64,000 nucleotides of DNA from Thiomicrorhabdus sp. 6S3-12 (GTDB lineage Bacteria; Pseudomonadota; Gammaproteobacteria; Thiomicrospirales; Thiomicrospiraceae): positions 62,001 through 126,000 of the forward strand of contig NZ_JAGETW010000006.1 in assembly GCF_017571475.1 (NCBI RefSeq), given 5' to 3'. The notes under the pieces were generated by a model that ran no database searches, was not told where the DNA came from, and was given only the letters and a program-made list of their open reading frames with translations. The translations under genes were made by a program, and so were the position numbers. Shown piece by piece: positions 25,464 through 35,275 of the stretch. Each line of letters starts with the position of its first letter. The stretch's first letter is position 1.

Positions 25464-26189
25464 ATGAACTTGAACAAACGAATTTCATTAATGGTGGTCA
25501 GCCTGTTGGCGGCAGTGCAGCTGACCGGTTGTGGCAGTACCACGCCGGAGCGTCATCAAACGCTGAATTACGAGCCGGCTTATCCGTTGAATATTCCGCA
25601 GCAGAAACAGCCGAATAACGGTTCTCTGTATCAGACTGGCGCTATGACGCTGTTTGACGATTCGCGAGCACACCGCGTCGGCGATATCATTACGATCTCT
25701 CTGGATGAGAGTATTTCCGCGAATAAGAAAGATGAGGCCAAATACAATAAATCCAATAGTCAGGATTTTGGCATTAACTCTCCGATCAGTGTGACGCGCC
25801 CTAAAGGGTTTGCCGGTGATGTGGTGGATGCGGTGACGTCACCTGTCGTTGGTCTGGGGATCGGTTATGGTTCCAAAGGGGCTTTTTCGGGTAAAAGTGA
25901 TGTCAAACAGAACTCCAGTTTAAGCGGATCGATCGCCGTGACGGTTGTTGAAGTCATTCCGAACGGGAATCTGGTGATCCGTGGCGAAAAATGGTTAACG
26001 ATTCATGATGGAGACGAAGTGGTTCAGTTTGCCGGAATTATCCGTCCTGAAGACATTCAGCCGGATAATACGATTTCTTCGACTAAGGTAGCCGATGTAC
26101 GCTTGGTATACAAAGACGTCGGCATGGCAGGCAGTACGGCTAGAGCCGGCGCTGCAACAGAGTGGTTAAGCAAATACTGGCCGTTTTAA
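25464..26189 (+). CDS. flgH: Flagellar L-ring lipoprotein FlgH
   Basis: FlgH makes the outer-membrane L ring through which the rod passes. The 241-aa protein has a lipoprotein signal with lipobox LTGC (Cys23). Typical blocks are GSLYQTGAMTLFDDSRAHRVGDIITI, SGSIAVTVVEVIPNGNLVIRGEKWL and the final TEWLSKYWPF. ATG 25464 lies 5 bases after AGGAGG and is preferred over the in-frame TTG at 25449. A 365-base gap follows. Confidence 0.95.
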   Translation: MNLNKRISLMVVSLLAAVQLTGCGSTTPERHQTLNYEPAYPLNIPQQKQPNNGSLYQTGAMTLFDDSRAHRVGDIITISLDESISANKKDEAKYNKSNSQDFGINSPISVTRPKGFAGDVVDAVTSPVVGLGIGYGSKGAFSGKSDVKQNSSLSGSIAVTVVEVIPNGNLVIRGEKWLTIHDGDEVVQFAGIIRPEDIQPDNTISSTKVADVRLVYKDVGMAGSTARAGAATEWLSKYWPF

Positions 26190-26339
26190 TTGAATCGTCT
26201 GAGCACTCTTGGTAAGGAGAAAGTTCTTTCAAAGAGTAGGTTTAAATTTATGAAATTTAAGGGATTTAATTGTTAAATCCTCTGGGCTTTGCGCCGAAAG
26301 GGTTTTATAATCTAATTTTGGCAAAAGCTTTCCTTTTGC

Positions 26340-26387
26340 GCTGATCCGTTTTTCCATCTCCTTTTTGCGGATCAGCATTTTTCTTTT
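26340..26387 (+). terminator. Probable terminator after flgH
   Basis: Nine-base stem GCTGATCCG / CGGATCAGC with a 19-base T/C-rich loop, followed by ATTTTTCTTTTT. Confidence 0.55.
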
Positions 26388-26452
26388 TGTCTCTCTCTCC
26401 CGTACAGCAGCTTATCTCTTTCTTCGCTTCCTTCGTTGCATGGCAATAATTT

Positions 26453-26468
26453 TGGCATAAACAGTGCT
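26453..26468 (+). promoter_or_regulatory. Sigma-54 promoter for flgI
   Basis: TGGCAT-AAACA-GTGCT has correct GG-to-GC spacing, with one mismatch in each box. The flgI ATG is 86 bases downstream. Confidence 0.65.
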
Positions 26469-26554
26469 ATATTCAGATTAGCTTGTGATTTTTAATAATA
26501 ACCCTTTCTCTGCGTTACGTTAAAACGCCCGGAAAGGTATGAAAGGAGGGGCAT

Positions 26555-27649
26555 ATGGCACGTATTACAGTCATTTTGCTGACAATGTTGATGTTGTGGA
26601 GCACCTTAAGCTATGCGGAAAGGGTGAAGGATATCGCTAATGTTGCCGGAGTACGCTCCAACCAGCTGGTAGGTTATGGTCTGGTTGTCGGTCTGAACGG
26701 TTCCGGCGATAAAACGCCGTTCGCCGAGCAGAGTCTGCTGAGTATGCTGAATAAGTTCGGTATCAAGGTTCCGAATGGTGTTAAAACCAATGCCAAAAAC
26801 ATTGCCGCAGTAGCGGTACATGCCGAATTGCCGGCGTTTTCTAAGTCGGGTCAAAAAATCGACATTACCGTGTCATCTTTAGGGAATGCGAAAAGTCTGC
26901 GCGGCGGAACGCTTTTATTGACTCCGTTGAAAGGGGTGGATGGTAATGTCTATGCTCTGGGGCAGGGGAATCTTGTTGTGGGCGGTCTGGATGCCAGCGG
27001 TGCCGACGGCTCTCGGATTACCATTAATGTGCCTAGCGTCGGACGTATTCCGAATGGCGCGACGGTTGAAAGAACCGTCAATACCGGGTTCGACCTCGGA
27101 AATACGATTAAGCTGAATCTGAAAAACGCCGACTTTACGACAGCGACTAATCTGGTCAATACCATTAATGAACAGTTGGGTGGCGGAACCGCCAAGGCGT
27201 TGGATGCCGAGACGGTTGAAGTGATGGCTCCTCGTAATCCTAATCAGCGTGTGGCTTTCCTCTCCATGCTGGAGAATATGGAAGTGGTTCTCGGTGAAGC
27301 GCCGGCGCGGATTATTGTTAACTCGCGTACCGGTACAGTGGTTATCGGCCAGCACGTGACAGTGAGTCCGGCAGCGGTTACTCATGGTGGCCTGACGGTT
27401 AAAATCAGTGAAGATATTGATGTTTCCCAGCCGAATGCCTTTGCCGGCGGAGCCACTGCGTTGACGCCGAATTCCGGAGTGGATGTTCAGCAGGGCGAAG
27501 GACGCATGTTCCAGTTTCCGAAAGGGGTTTCACTGAATGACATTGTGCAGGCGGTAAATAAAGTCGGCGCGGCGCCAGGTGATCTGGTCGCGATTCTCGA
27601 AGCGCTGAAACAGTCGGGTGCTTTGAAAGCGGAACTGATGATTATCTGA
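26555..27649 (+). CDS. flgI: Flagellar P-ring protein FlgI
   Basis: FlgI forms the P ring in the peptidoglycan layer. The 364-aa protein has a signal peptide ([21 protein letters not shown], about 21 residues). The mature start is [31 protein letters not shown], the conserved FlgI block. Near the C-terminus [31 protein letters not shown] is equally typical. AAGGAGG precedes the ATG. flgJ follows after 14 bases. Confidence 0.96.
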   Translation: MARITVILLTMLMLWSTLSYAERVKDIANVAGVRSNQLVGYGLVVGLNGSGDKTPFAEQSLLSMLNKFGIKVPNGVKTNAKNIAAVAVHAELPAFSKSGQKIDITVSSLGNAKSLRGGTLLLTPLKGVDGNVYALGQGNLVVGGLDASGADGSRITINVPSVGRIPNGATVERTVNTGFDLGNTIKLNLKNADFTTATNLVNTINEQLGGGTAKALDAETVEVMAPRNPNQRVAFLSMLENMEVVLGEAPARIIVNSRTGTVVIGQHVTVSPAAVTHGGLTVKISEDIDVSQPNAFAGGATALTPNSGVDVQQGEGRMFQFPKGVSLNDIVQAVNKVGAAPGDLVAILEALKQSGALKAELMII

Positions 27650-27663
27650 TTGCCTAGGGGAAG

Positions 27664-28116
27664 ATGATGGAAGGATTGGACTTAAATTCACTATCCGCTT
27701 CGCAGGCGGCAGCAAAGCAGGCTCAGAATGTCGCGGATGCCAAATCGTTAAATGCGTTGAAAGCTCAGGCGCAGGAAGATCCAAAAGAGGCTTTGCGTCC
27801 GGTTGCCGAGCAGTTTGAAGCGTTGTTTTTGCAACAGATTATGAAAGAAGCGAGAAAGGTTTCTTTTGACGACGGTTGGCTTGATGGCGGTCAGGGCGGT
27901 TTTTTCAAAGACTGGCATGACAGTCAGTTGGCACAGTCGCTATCGGCTAAAGGTTCTCTCGGACTGGCCGATACTATTGTCGAGCAACTGGCACCGAAGA
28001 TGGATAATGTTTATACGCCGGAAGCGTATTACCAGATGCAAGAGCAGAAAAGCGAGCAAAAAGTTCAGGCAGCAGCCCCTACAACGCAAAATGCTTTGGC
28101 ATTGAGAAATTTGTAA
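27664..28116 (+). CDS. flgJ: Single-domain FlgJ rod-binding protein (no hydrolase domain)
   Basis: FlgJ caps the growing rod. The 150-aa protein contains only the rod-binding domain: EQFEALFLQQIMKEARKVSFDDGWLDGGQGGFFKDWHDSQLAQSLSAKGSLGLADTIVEQL (landmarks FEALFLQQI and GLADTIVEQL). The muramidase domain that makes most gammaproteobacterial FlgJ about 310 aa long is absent; after about residue 115 there is only a short Gln/Ala tail and a clean stop. The peptidoglycan-cutting function must therefore come from another protein, and an MltC-like enzyme is encoded just after flgL. ATGs at 27664 and 27667 are both usable. Confidence 0.92.
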   Translation: MMEGLDLNSLSASQAAAKQAQNVADAKSLNALKAQAQEDPKEALRPVAEQFEALFLQQIMKEARKVSFDDGWLDGGQGGFFKDWHDSQLAQSLSAKGSLGLADTIVEQLAPKMDNVYTPEAYYQMQEQKSEQKVQAAAPTTQNALALRNL

Positions 28117-28192
28117 GTCGCTGATTTTATTGATTTAATCGACATTGATTTTGAATGAGTTTTTCCACTGAAGCAGGTATTGGAGAAGAATT

Positions 28193-30013
28193 ATGGCAGA
28201 TATGTTAACGATAGGTTCCCAGGCGGCCAATACCTATAAACAAGCTCTGGACGTCACCAGTCATAACGTTGCCAATGTGTCGACCGAAGGTTATTCGCGC
28301 CAGAGAGCGGAAATCAGCAGTAATACGCCATCGCTGATCGGCGCTTCCTTTAATGGCGGCGGTTCGACCGTGGATTCGATTTTGCGCATTCAATCCGATT
28401 ATATCCAGACACAACTCAATTCCAGTAATTCCTCTGTCGAGCGTTACACGCAACAGCTTTCTCTGGCTACTCAGGTTGAAGGTGTCATCGCCAGTAACGA
28501 TGAGGGTGTTCAGGAGTTCATGCAGCGGTTTTTTGACAGCCTGCAGAATGTCGCCAATAATCCGACGTCGCAAACCAGTCGTCAGATGCTGCTGGATCAA
28601 GCGGGAAACCTGGAAACGCATATCGGAAATCTGGCCTCGGTGCTGGATGATACCGAGGAGCAGATCAACAGCCAAATCAGTGGTTTAATGACGGAAATTA
28701 ACGACCGCCTGGATACCATTCAGCAGATCAACGAGGAAGTTGAACGTGCGTTGAATACCGGCACTCAGCCGCCGAATGATCTGCTTGACCAGCGTGATCA
28801 GGCAATCCTTGAACTCAGCGGTTATATCGATATTAAGACTTTTCCACAGGAAGACGGCGGCCTGGATATATTCACGGCTCCCGGCAATCTTCCGCTTTTG
28901 GCCGATAACCATAAAACCTATATTATGGCCGATCTTAGCCCTTACCAAGATGACAGACGTATGGAAATCTATATGTCGATCGGTGGTCAGAAGCAAATGA
29001 TCAGCGACCGGATTTCCGGTGGTCAGTTGGGCGCGGTTCTGGATGTACGCGATAACCTATTGGACCAGGCGCAGAATGAACTGGGCTTGACGCTCAACGG
29101 TTTCGTTGCCGCCATGAACTGGCAGCATTATCAGGGGTATGACCTGGAAGGCGATGCCGGTGGGGATTTCTTCCAGACCTTGTCGGCGACAGCCATGTCT
29201 GCCAAGGGAAATATTGAAGACGGTAGTGGTATAACGGTGACGTTTAATCCGGAAACCACTGCTCTGACGGGGCTGAACGGTACGCCTCCATATACGGCGG
29301 CCACTCAGCCCGATACTTATGGCGAAAAAGAAGCTTATCTACAGCAGGCTTTAAGCGAAATCGGCCAGATGCAGGCGCGCGAGTATGAAATTCGCGCCAA
29401 CGGAGCCGGTTATGAGTTTTTTGACTATAAAACCGGTGAGCAGATTACGCCGGATGCCGTAAATGGCGATGTTTACAAAGTTGATGGACTGGAGTTCGAT
29501 TTCAGCGGGCAAACCAATAACGACGGTGACAAGTTTTTAGTCAAACCTCATCAGGATATGCTGGAGCAGTTCACTACGATTTTGCAGAATCCGAATGATA
29601 TCGCCGCTCGAGGACAGTCTCCTGTTGATACCGGGGTTGCGGGTCTGGATGATCAGACGCCGGCTCCTGCCGCTTACGGCGATAATGTCAATATGGCGAA
29701 CATGGCCAGCTTCGCTTCGCAGAAAATTCTGCTTTCCGACGAAAACGGCGAGGCTACGCTGAATATTCTTGGCGGCTATTCCAATATGGCGTCCAAGGTC
29801 GGGATGTATGTCCGCGGTACGGACATTCAGTTGACCGCACAGCAGAATGTTTATAACCAGATTATGAATCAACGCGAGTCGCTTTCGGGAGTTAGTCTGG
29901 ATGAAGAAGCGGCGAACCTAATCCGTTTCCAGCAGGCTTATGAAGCGTCGGCACAGATTATTTCCACATCCCAGTCGATTTTTCAAACGCTGCTGAGTGT
30001 AGTAAGAGGATAG
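28193..30013 (+). CDS. flgK: Hook-filament junction protein FlgK
   Basis: FlgK is the first hook-associated protein. The 606-aa chain has the N-terminal motif SHNVANVSTEGYSRQRAE, the FlgK block DLLDQRDQAILELSGYI (about 199-215), and the C-terminal pair LSGVSLDEEAANLIRFQQAYEASAQIIST. GGAGAAG precedes the ATG. It lies 76 bases after flgJ and 4 bases before flgL. No distinct sigma-28 promoter is seen in front of it, so it may be read from flgI. Confidence 0.95.
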   Translation: MADMLTIGSQAANTYKQALDVTSHNVANVSTEGYSRQRAEISSNTPSLIGASFNGGGSTVDSILRIQSDYIQTQLNSSNSSVERYTQQLSLATQVEGVIASNDEGVQEFMQRFFDSLQNVANNPTSQTSRQMLLDQAGNLETHIGNLASVLDDTEEQINSQISGLMTEINDRLDTIQQINEEVERALNTGTQPPNDLLDQRDQAILELSGYIDIKTFPQEDGGLDIFTAPGNLPLLADNHKTYIMADLSPYQDDRRMEIYMSIGGQKQMISDRISGGQLGAVLDVRDNLLDQAQNELGLTLNGFVAAMNWQHYQGYDLEGDAGGDFFQTLSATAMSAKGNIEDGSGITVTFNPETTALTGLNGTPPYTAATQPDTYGEKEAYLQQALSEIGQMQAREYEIRANGAGYEFFDYKTGEQITPDAVNGDVYKVDGLEFDFSGQTNNDGDKFLVKPHQDMLEQFTTILQNPNDIAARGQSPVDTGVAGLDDQTPAPAAYGDNVNMANMASFASQKILLSDENGEATLNILGGYSNMASKVGMYVRGTDIQLTAQQNVYNQIMNQRESLSGVSLDEEAANLIRFQQAYEASAQIISTSQSIFQTLLSVVRG

Positions 30014-30017
30014 TATC

Positions 30018-31040
30018 ATGCGTATCTCAACGAACCTGTTTCATAGTCAAGGGCTTAATTCGATTCAGAATCATCAGCAAAATGTTCTGGATGCGCAGTT
30101 ACAGTTGAGCACAGGGAAAAAAATCAATGCGCCAAGTGACGATCCGGTCGGCTTGAGTCAGGTGCATGCCCTGAACCGTACGATGAATACCATTGATCAG
30201 TACGCGGAAAATGGCGCCTATGCGAAAAGCCAGTTGGCTCAGGAAGAGACAGCGATCACCGACAGTATTGAATCTTTGCAGCGCGTTCGCGAGCTTTCGA
30301 TTCAGATGCTGAACGGAACCTATTCGGCGGAAAACCGTCAGCAGACTGCAGAAGAGATTGATCAGATTATCAAACAGCAGTTGAGCATGATGAATTACCG
30401 AAACTCGGACGGTGAATTGCTTTTTGCCGGTAACAGCGTCAACCAGCAAGCGGCATTTATCGAAGATCCGAACAACCCTGGATATTATGCTTATATCGGC
30501 AGTCCGCAAGGGGTTGCCGCGGCAGCGACTCCGGAACAGGCTGCCGAATATAATTTGGCTAATTACGGAGCCCGTTTCGTTCAAATTGGCTTTGATGATG
30601 ATAACCGCCTGGGAGCGGACGATCAGGGAGATGCTTCGCGAGTTCGAATTACCGATAACGGCGGCAAAGTTTTTCAGGTAGACGGAAATTCCACGCCTGC
30701 CGGAGTTGATGCGAATATTCTCAATAGTCTGATTGTCTTGAGAGACAGTCTGCTTGCCGGAGATCCTCCTCCGGAGGCGGTTGTGAACGATATCGATTCT
30801 TCACTGGATCAGCTGAATACGGTCAGAGCGGAGATCGGTGGCCGTCAGAACCGTATCGAGACGCAATATAATGCGGGCGAAAGCTTCAAGCTCTCTTTGG
30901 AAGAGCGTCGAATGGAGTTGGAAGAAACCGATGTTGTTCAAGGAATAACGGATCTGACGAAAAGTCAGAATGCGCTGCAAATGGCGCAACAGGTGTTTAC
31001 TAAAGTCAATGGCATGTCGTTATTCGATTATCTGAGATAA
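30018..31040 (+). CDS. flgL: Hook-filament junction protein FlgL
   Basis: FlgL connects FlgK to the filament and is related to flagellin. The 340-aa protein begins MRISTNLFHSQGLNSIQNHQ and has the flagellin-like block LSTGKKINAPSDDPVGLSQV, then LLFAGNSV and the C-terminal helix EETDVVQGITDLTKSQNALQMAQQVFTKV. It starts four bases after the flgK stop. Confidence 0.95.
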   Translation: MRISTNLFHSQGLNSIQNHQQNVLDAQLQLSTGKKINAPSDDPVGLSQVHALNRTMNTIDQYAENGAYAKSQLAQEETAITDSIESLQRVRELSIQMLNGTYSAENRQQTAEEIDQIIKQQLSMMNYRNSDGELLFAGNSVNQQAAFIEDPNNPGYYAYIGSPQGVAAAATPEQAAEYNLANYGARFVQIGFDDDNRLGADDQGDASRVRITDNGGKVFQVDGNSTPAGVDANILNSLIVLRDSLLAGDPPPEAVVNDIDSSLDQLNTVRAEIGGRQNRIETQYNAGESFKLSLEERRMELEETDVVQGITDLTKSQNALQMAQQVFTKVNGMSLFDYLR

Positions 31041-31085
31041 TTGGTACAGCTTTTGCTGAATTCATAATCATTCTGTGGAGGGGTT

Positions 31086-32501
31086 ATGAATTCAGCAAAA
31101 GCGTCAAATTTCTGGTTATTGTCTGTCGGTGGTTTTTTGCTGCTGACGGCTTCCTACGCTTCTTCCATGCACTCTTGGCTGCAACAGCAGACAGTCTCCT
31201 CCGGTTTTTCAAGCTCTCCGATCGCCGGCGCTTTTTCCGCCGACTCCGTTGCCAATAGTGTTTCCTCACAGAAAGCAGATATTGTTACGCCAAATGTGCT
31301 CCCTCAAGAGCGGTATCGCTCTAATTCGTCTTCTCCGTCGCTGAATGACGAGACGTTTTCTCAAAGCGATGAAGTCGACGAACTGTCCACACAGAGTGCT
31401 GTCGCCTTATCCGAGAAGACGGGCTTTTCTCAGGCGTTGTGGCCCTGGCTGTCTCTATCTTTGATGCAGAATGCTTCGGGATTGACAGTGGAAAAACCGG
31501 CGTCTACCCATTCCGCTATTGCCTCGGCATCGGCAAAAAGCTCGTCTTCAACCGTCGATACCGCACAAACCGCCAGTCAGGTCCATTCTGAGATCGTTAA
31601 AGAAGATCGGATTGAAGCGGTTGAATATGACGACGAAATTATTATTGAATTTCCTGAAGCGCTGGCAACGACGACCAGAATGAAAAAGGCGATCAGCCAT
31701 TTGCTTTTATCGGGAAATCCGGCAGGGGAAAGTGACCTGCAGAATATTCAAAAATTCGATCTATCCGTTAAGCCCTATTACTACAACCGTATTCTGGATA
31801 AGTCGCAGCACTCGATCCGCTATCCGGCGCAAGCCTACGAGTTCGCTAAGATACTGTTGGCCGAACACGCCTACTGGGTCAACGATCAGGGGCAGAAGTA
31901 TCTGCATGTGCAGATTCCATTGAGCGACACGCCAATGGCGAAAATTACCGAAGAATTTAACTCTCGGGATGAGATGGCCAGACTTGACCGTTACCGGAAC
32001 TGGGCGCAGTATTATGCTTTGCGATATAAGGTGCCTTATGATCTGGTTATGGCTATTATGCGGGTCGAGAGCGCTTTCAACCCCAAGGCGAGAAGCCGCT
32101 CCAATGCCATCGGATTAATGCAGATCAAAGCCGGCTCGGCCGGCAGGGATGTGTACGAGTTAATTGACGGCAAAATGCAGTTGCCAACCGAGTCCGAGTT
32201 GTTTGACGAGCAGAATAATATTCGTATCGGTACCGCTTATCTGGGGCTTTTGCATGATTTGTATTTTAAAGAAGTGAAAGACCCCAAGAATCGTGAACTC
32301 CTAGTGATATCTGCTTATAATGCTGGATTAAATACGGTGCTTAAACTGTTTGCCAATAACCCGCAGCGGGCGATGGAGGAGATCAATCATCTTTCGCCAC
32401 AACAGCTGTATCAAACTTTGCGCTATCAGCATACTTCGGAAGAAGCACGGCAGTATCTGGACAAGGTGTTATCGGCACGACAGAAAAACAATCAAGTATA
32501 G
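31086..32501 (+). CDS. MltC-like lytic transglycosylase next to flgL
   Basis: The 471-aa protein has an N-terminal membrane anchor or uncleaved signal (about 10-27). A Ser/Ala-rich, low-complexity periplasmic linker runs to about residue 190, and the MltC N-terminal-like region follows (about 195-295). The SLT catalytic domain covers about 300-460: Glu328 in MRVESAFNPKARS is the catalytic acid, followed by IGLMQIK, AYLGLLHDLY and SAYNAG. It cleaves glycan strands to 1,6-anhydro ends. No lipobox is seen, unlike E. coli MltC. GGAGGGG precedes the ATG, and it is 45 bases from flgL, so it is likely a flagellar-dedicated enzyme standing in for the missing FlgJ hydrolase domain (inference). Confidence 0.85.
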   Translation: MNSAKASNFWLLSVGGFLLLTASYASSMHSWLQQQTVSSGFSSSPIAGAFSADSVANSVSSQKADIVTPNVLPQERYRSNSSSPSLNDETFSQSDEVDELSTQSAVALSEKTGFSQALWPWLSLSLMQNASGLTVEKPASTHSAIASASAKSSSSTVDTAQTASQVHSEIVKEDRIEAVEYDDEIIIEFPEALATTTRMKKAISHLLLSGNPAGESDLQNIQKFDLSVKPYYYNRILDKSQHSIRYPAQAYEFAKILLAEHAYWVNDQGQKYLHVQIPLSDTPMAKITEEFNSRDEMARLDRYRNWAQYYALRYKVPYDLVMAIMRVESAFNPKARSRSNAIGLMQIKAGSAGRDVYELIDGKMQLPTESELFDEQNNIRIGTAYLGLLHDLYFKEVKDPKNRELLVISAYNAGLNTVLKLFANNPQRAMEEINHLSPQQLYQTLRYQHTSEEARQYLDKVLSARQKNNQV

Positions 32502-32513
32502 AAGGACAGAGGT

Positions 32514-33509
32514 GTGAGCGACTGGCAAGGGAAGCAGGTTTTAATTACAGGTGCGGACGGGTTTATCGGCTCCCACTTGACCGAGCAGCTGGTGGAAGCG
32601 GGGGCCAAGGTGAGAGCTCTGGCCATCTATAACTCTTTTAACAGCTGGGGCTGGCTGGACCATTCGCCTTACAAGGATCAGATTGAGGTTGTAAGCGGTG
32701 ATGTGCGCGATCCGTTTTTCTGTAAGCAGGTTACCAAAGATTGTCATACTGTGTTTCATCTGGCGGCTTTGATCGCGATTCCATATTCCTATGTCGCACC
32801 GAATTCCTATGTCGAAACCAATATCAACGGGACTTTGAATATTGCGCAGGCGTGTCTCGAAAATGGTGTCGAGCGCTTAATGCATACCTCGACATCGGAA
32901 GTCTATGGGACTGCGCAATATGTGCCGATTGATGAGAAACATCCTCTGCAGCCGCAGTCTCCCTACAGCGCCAGTAAGATCGGTGCCGATTCGATGGCAA
33001 TGTCCTACTACAACGCCTTCGAGCTGCCGGTCTGTATTGCGCGTCCGTTCAATACCTATGGCCCGAGACAATCCGCACGAGCGGTTATCCCGACGATTAT
33101 TACCCAGATTGCCAATGGCAAAAAACAGATTCAGCTTGGCGATACCTCTCCGACACGCGATTTTAATTATGTGACGGATACCTGCCAGGGCATGATGGCG
33201 ATTGCCGCTTCCGACAAAACGGTTGGGCAGACGGTCAATATCGGTTCCAATTTTGAAATTTCCGTGCAGGATACTCTGCTGTTAATCAAGGAGTTGATGG
33301 GCAGTGACGTCGAGTTTGTTACCGATGCACAGCGCTTGAGGCCGAAGGATTCCGAAGTTTTCCGCCTCTGGTGCGATAACGCTTTAATCAAAGAGTTGAC
33401 CGGTTTTACCCCGCAACAGGATATCCGTTCCGGTCTGCAAAAAACCATCGATTGGTTTACACAACCTGACAACCTAAAACAGTATAAAGCGGATATTTAT
33501 AATGTCTGA
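32514..33509 (+). CDS. legB: NAD-dependent sugar-nucleotide 4,6-dehydratase, LegB-type
   Basis: This is an extended short-chain dehydrogenase (331 aa) that likely makes the 4-keto-6-deoxy sugar nucleotide at the start of legionaminic-type acid synthesis. The Rossmann motif GADGFIGSHL is at residues 13-22, and the catalytic YSASK at about 155. RPFNTYGPRQSARAVIPTI is the substrate-binding stretch of the GDP/UDP-sugar dehydratase group. It starts with GTG after AAGGACAGAG and overlaps legC by eight bases. The presence of a PtmE-like nucleotidyltransferase in the same cluster suggests a GDP-linked substrate; UDP remains possible. Confidence 0.85.
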   Translation: MSDWQGKQVLITGADGFIGSHLTEQLVEAGAKVRALAIYNSFNSWGWLDHSPYKDQIEVVSGDVRDPFFCKQVTKDCHTVFHLAALIAIPYSYVAPNSYVETNINGTLNIAQACLENGVERLMHTSTSEVYGTAQYVPIDEKHPLQPQSPYSASKIGADSMAMSYYNAFELPVCIARPFNTYGPRQSARAVIPTIITQIANGKKQIQLGDTSPTRDFNYVTDTCQGMMAIAASDKTVGQTVNIGSNFEISVQDTLLLIKELMGSDVEFVTDAQRLRPKDSEVFRLWCDNALIKELTGFTPQQDIRSGLQKTIDWFTQPDNLKQYKADIYNV

Positions 33510-34653
33510 GTTTTCCTCGATCCTCGAGACCGTGCGCAGCCACTATGGCGATGGTTTTGTGCCTCTGCATGCGCCATGTTTTCGGGGCGAGGAAAAAGCC
33601 AAGCTGATTGACTGCGTTGACTCGACCTTTGTTTCTTCGGTCGGGCGCTATGTCGATGAGTTTGAGCAGCAGATTGCGCAATTTACCGGTGCTAAATATG
33701 CGGTGGCTGTGGTCAACGGCACGCTCGGGTTGATGCTGGCGATGCGGGTTGCCGGTATTCAGTCCGGGGATCTGGTTTTGACCCAGTCTCTGAGTTTTGT
33801 CGCTACCGCCAACGCCATTTCAATGCTCGGCGCCGAACCGCTGTTTCTTGACGTCGACAGTGCTTCTTTGGGGATGAGCGCAGACGATTTGGAAGACTTT
33901 CTGGCGACGCAAACCGAACATAAAAACGGCCATTTAATTCATAAAGCTTCCGGAAAACCTATCCGAGGTTGTGTGCCTATGCATACCTTGGGGTTTCCGT
34001 GCGAGATTGATTCCATCGCCGCGCTCTGTCAGAAATATGGCATTGCCCTGATTGAAGATGCGGCAGAGAGTCTCGGGTCATTTTACAAAGGCAAGCATAC
34101 CGGGACTTTTGGGGAAATCGGCGTTTTCAGTTTTAACGGCAATAAAATTCTGACCACTGGCGGCGGGGGAATTCTGGTAACGGACAACGAGCGTCTGGCT
34201 AGAGAGGCCAGGCACCTCAGTACTACGGCCAAAAAACCGCATGCCTGGTTGTTTGAACACGATGAAATCGCCTATAACCTGCGTATGCCGAACTTGAATG
34301 CCGCTTTGGGAGTCGCTCAGTTGCAACAGTTGCCGGATTTCCTGAGGGAAAAGCGCAAGCTGGCCGACTTTTATCAAGAAGCATTTTCTAATAGTCAGGG
34401 ATTCAGTTTTCTTGTCGAATCGGACAATACGCAAGCCAATTACTGGCTGAATGCAGTCAAATTCGATCAAGCAGAGTCAGCGCAGGCGTTTTTGACGGAT
34501 TCCAATGCGCAGGATATTCAGACGCGACCATTGTGGACGCCGATGCATCAGTTGGATATTTACCGGCACTGCTTAAAAACGGAGATGATAAATACCGATA
34601 GTTTGGCTTCCAGAGTGGTGAATTTACCGAGTGGGGTTCTTTGCCGTGAGTGA
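33502..34653 (+). CDS. legC: PLP-dependent sugar aminotransferase, LegC family (DegT/DnrJ/EryC1)
   Basis: The enzyme transfers an amino group to the 4-keto sugar made by LegB. The 383-aa protein has the DegT fold, with VNGTLGLMLAMRVAG (PLP phosphate region), IEDAAESLGS, and the internal aldimine lysine in FSFNGNKILTTGGGG. CVPMHTLGFPCEID matches the LegC subgroup. Start ATG lies inside the end of legB, so the genes are translationally coupled. Confidence 0.9.
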   Translation: MSEFSSILETVRSHYGDGFVPLHAPCFRGEEKAKLIDCVDSTFVSSVGRYVDEFEQQIAQFTGAKYAVAVVNGTLGLMLAMRVAGIQSGDLVLTQSLSFVATANAISMLGAEPLFLDVDSASLGMSADDLEDFLATQTEHKNGHLIHKASGKPIRGCVPMHTLGFPCEIDSIAALCQKYGIALIEDAAESLGSFYKGKHTGTFGEIGVFSFNGNKILTTGGGGILVTDNERLAREARHLSTTAKKPHAWLFEHDEIAYNLRMPNLNAALGVAQLQQLPDFLREKRKLADFYQEAFSNSQGFSFLVESDNTQANYWLNAVKFDQAESAQAFLTDSNAQDIQTRPLWTPMHQLDIYRHCLKTEMINTDSLASRVVNLPSGVLCRE

Positions 34654-35275
34654 TAGAACGCCTCTTGTATTGATCGGCGGCGGGGGGCACTGCCGCAGTT
34701 GCATTGATGTGATTGAAACCGGCGGAACTTATAAGGTTCAGGGAATCGTTGAAGCGGATGGTGCAACAGCAGACCGTAAAACGCCTTATCCGCTTATCGG
34801 TTTCGATTCGGAACTGCCGGCATTGATCGAAAAATTTCCGCATTGTCTGATTACCGTAGGTCAGATCAAATCCGCCAAAATAAGACAGAACCTTTTCGAA
34901 AAGCTGCAAAGACTGGGCGCGACACTGCCTGAAATTATCTCTTCAACGGCCTACGTTTCCAGTTCCGCCGAACTAGGCATTGGAACCATAGTGATGCATC
35001 AGGCGCTGGTCAATGCCTGTGCAAAGGTCGGGGTGAACGGCATTATCAATTCTCAGGCATTGATCGAGCATGATGTCATTATCGGTGACCATTGTCATAT
35101 CGCCACGGGAGCCAAAGTAAATGGCGGGGTGGTACTCGGAAACGGCTGTTTTATCGGCAGCGGAGCGGTATTAAAGCAGGGAATTGTTCTGGCCGATAAA
35201 GTGGTCATCGGTGCCAACAGTACGGTTTTGAGAGATGTTACCGAGCCCGGTATTTATACAGGAATGATTAAATGA
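34646..35275 (+). CDS. NeuD/LegH-type hexapeptide-repeat sugar acyltransferase
   Basis: This left-handed beta-helix acetyltransferase (209 aa from GTG 34646) probably N-acetylates the 4-amino group before hydrolysis. The N-terminal PglD/NeuD-like domain begins LVLIGGGGHCRSCID, and hexapeptide repeats (for example IGDHCHIATGAKVNGGVVLGNGC) occupy about 95-205. The frame extends back to ATG 34631, but GTG 34646 gives the usual NeuD N-terminus and overlaps the legC stop by eight bases. The 3' end overlaps the next gene as ATGA. Confidence 0.85.
   Translation: MSDRTPLVLIGGGGHCRSCIDVIETGGTYKVQGIVEADGATADRKTPYPLIGFDSELPALIEKFPHCLITVGQIKSAKIRQNLFEKLQRLGATLPEIISSTAYVSSSAELGIGTIVMHQALVNACAKVGVNGIINSQALIEHDVIIGDHCHIATGAKVNGGVVLGNGCFIGSGAVLKQGIVLADKVVIGANSTVLRDVTEPGIYTGMIK

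Larger units (their letters stand above)
26190..26554. other. Intergenic region between flgH and flgI
   Basis: This 365-base gap contains a long-loop hairpin followed by T-rich sequence (26340-26387), probably the flgFGH terminator, and the sigma-54 promoter of flgI at 26453. GGATTTA-N5-TAAATCC near 26262-26280 is a further inverted repeat. No gene is seen. Confidence 0.6.
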
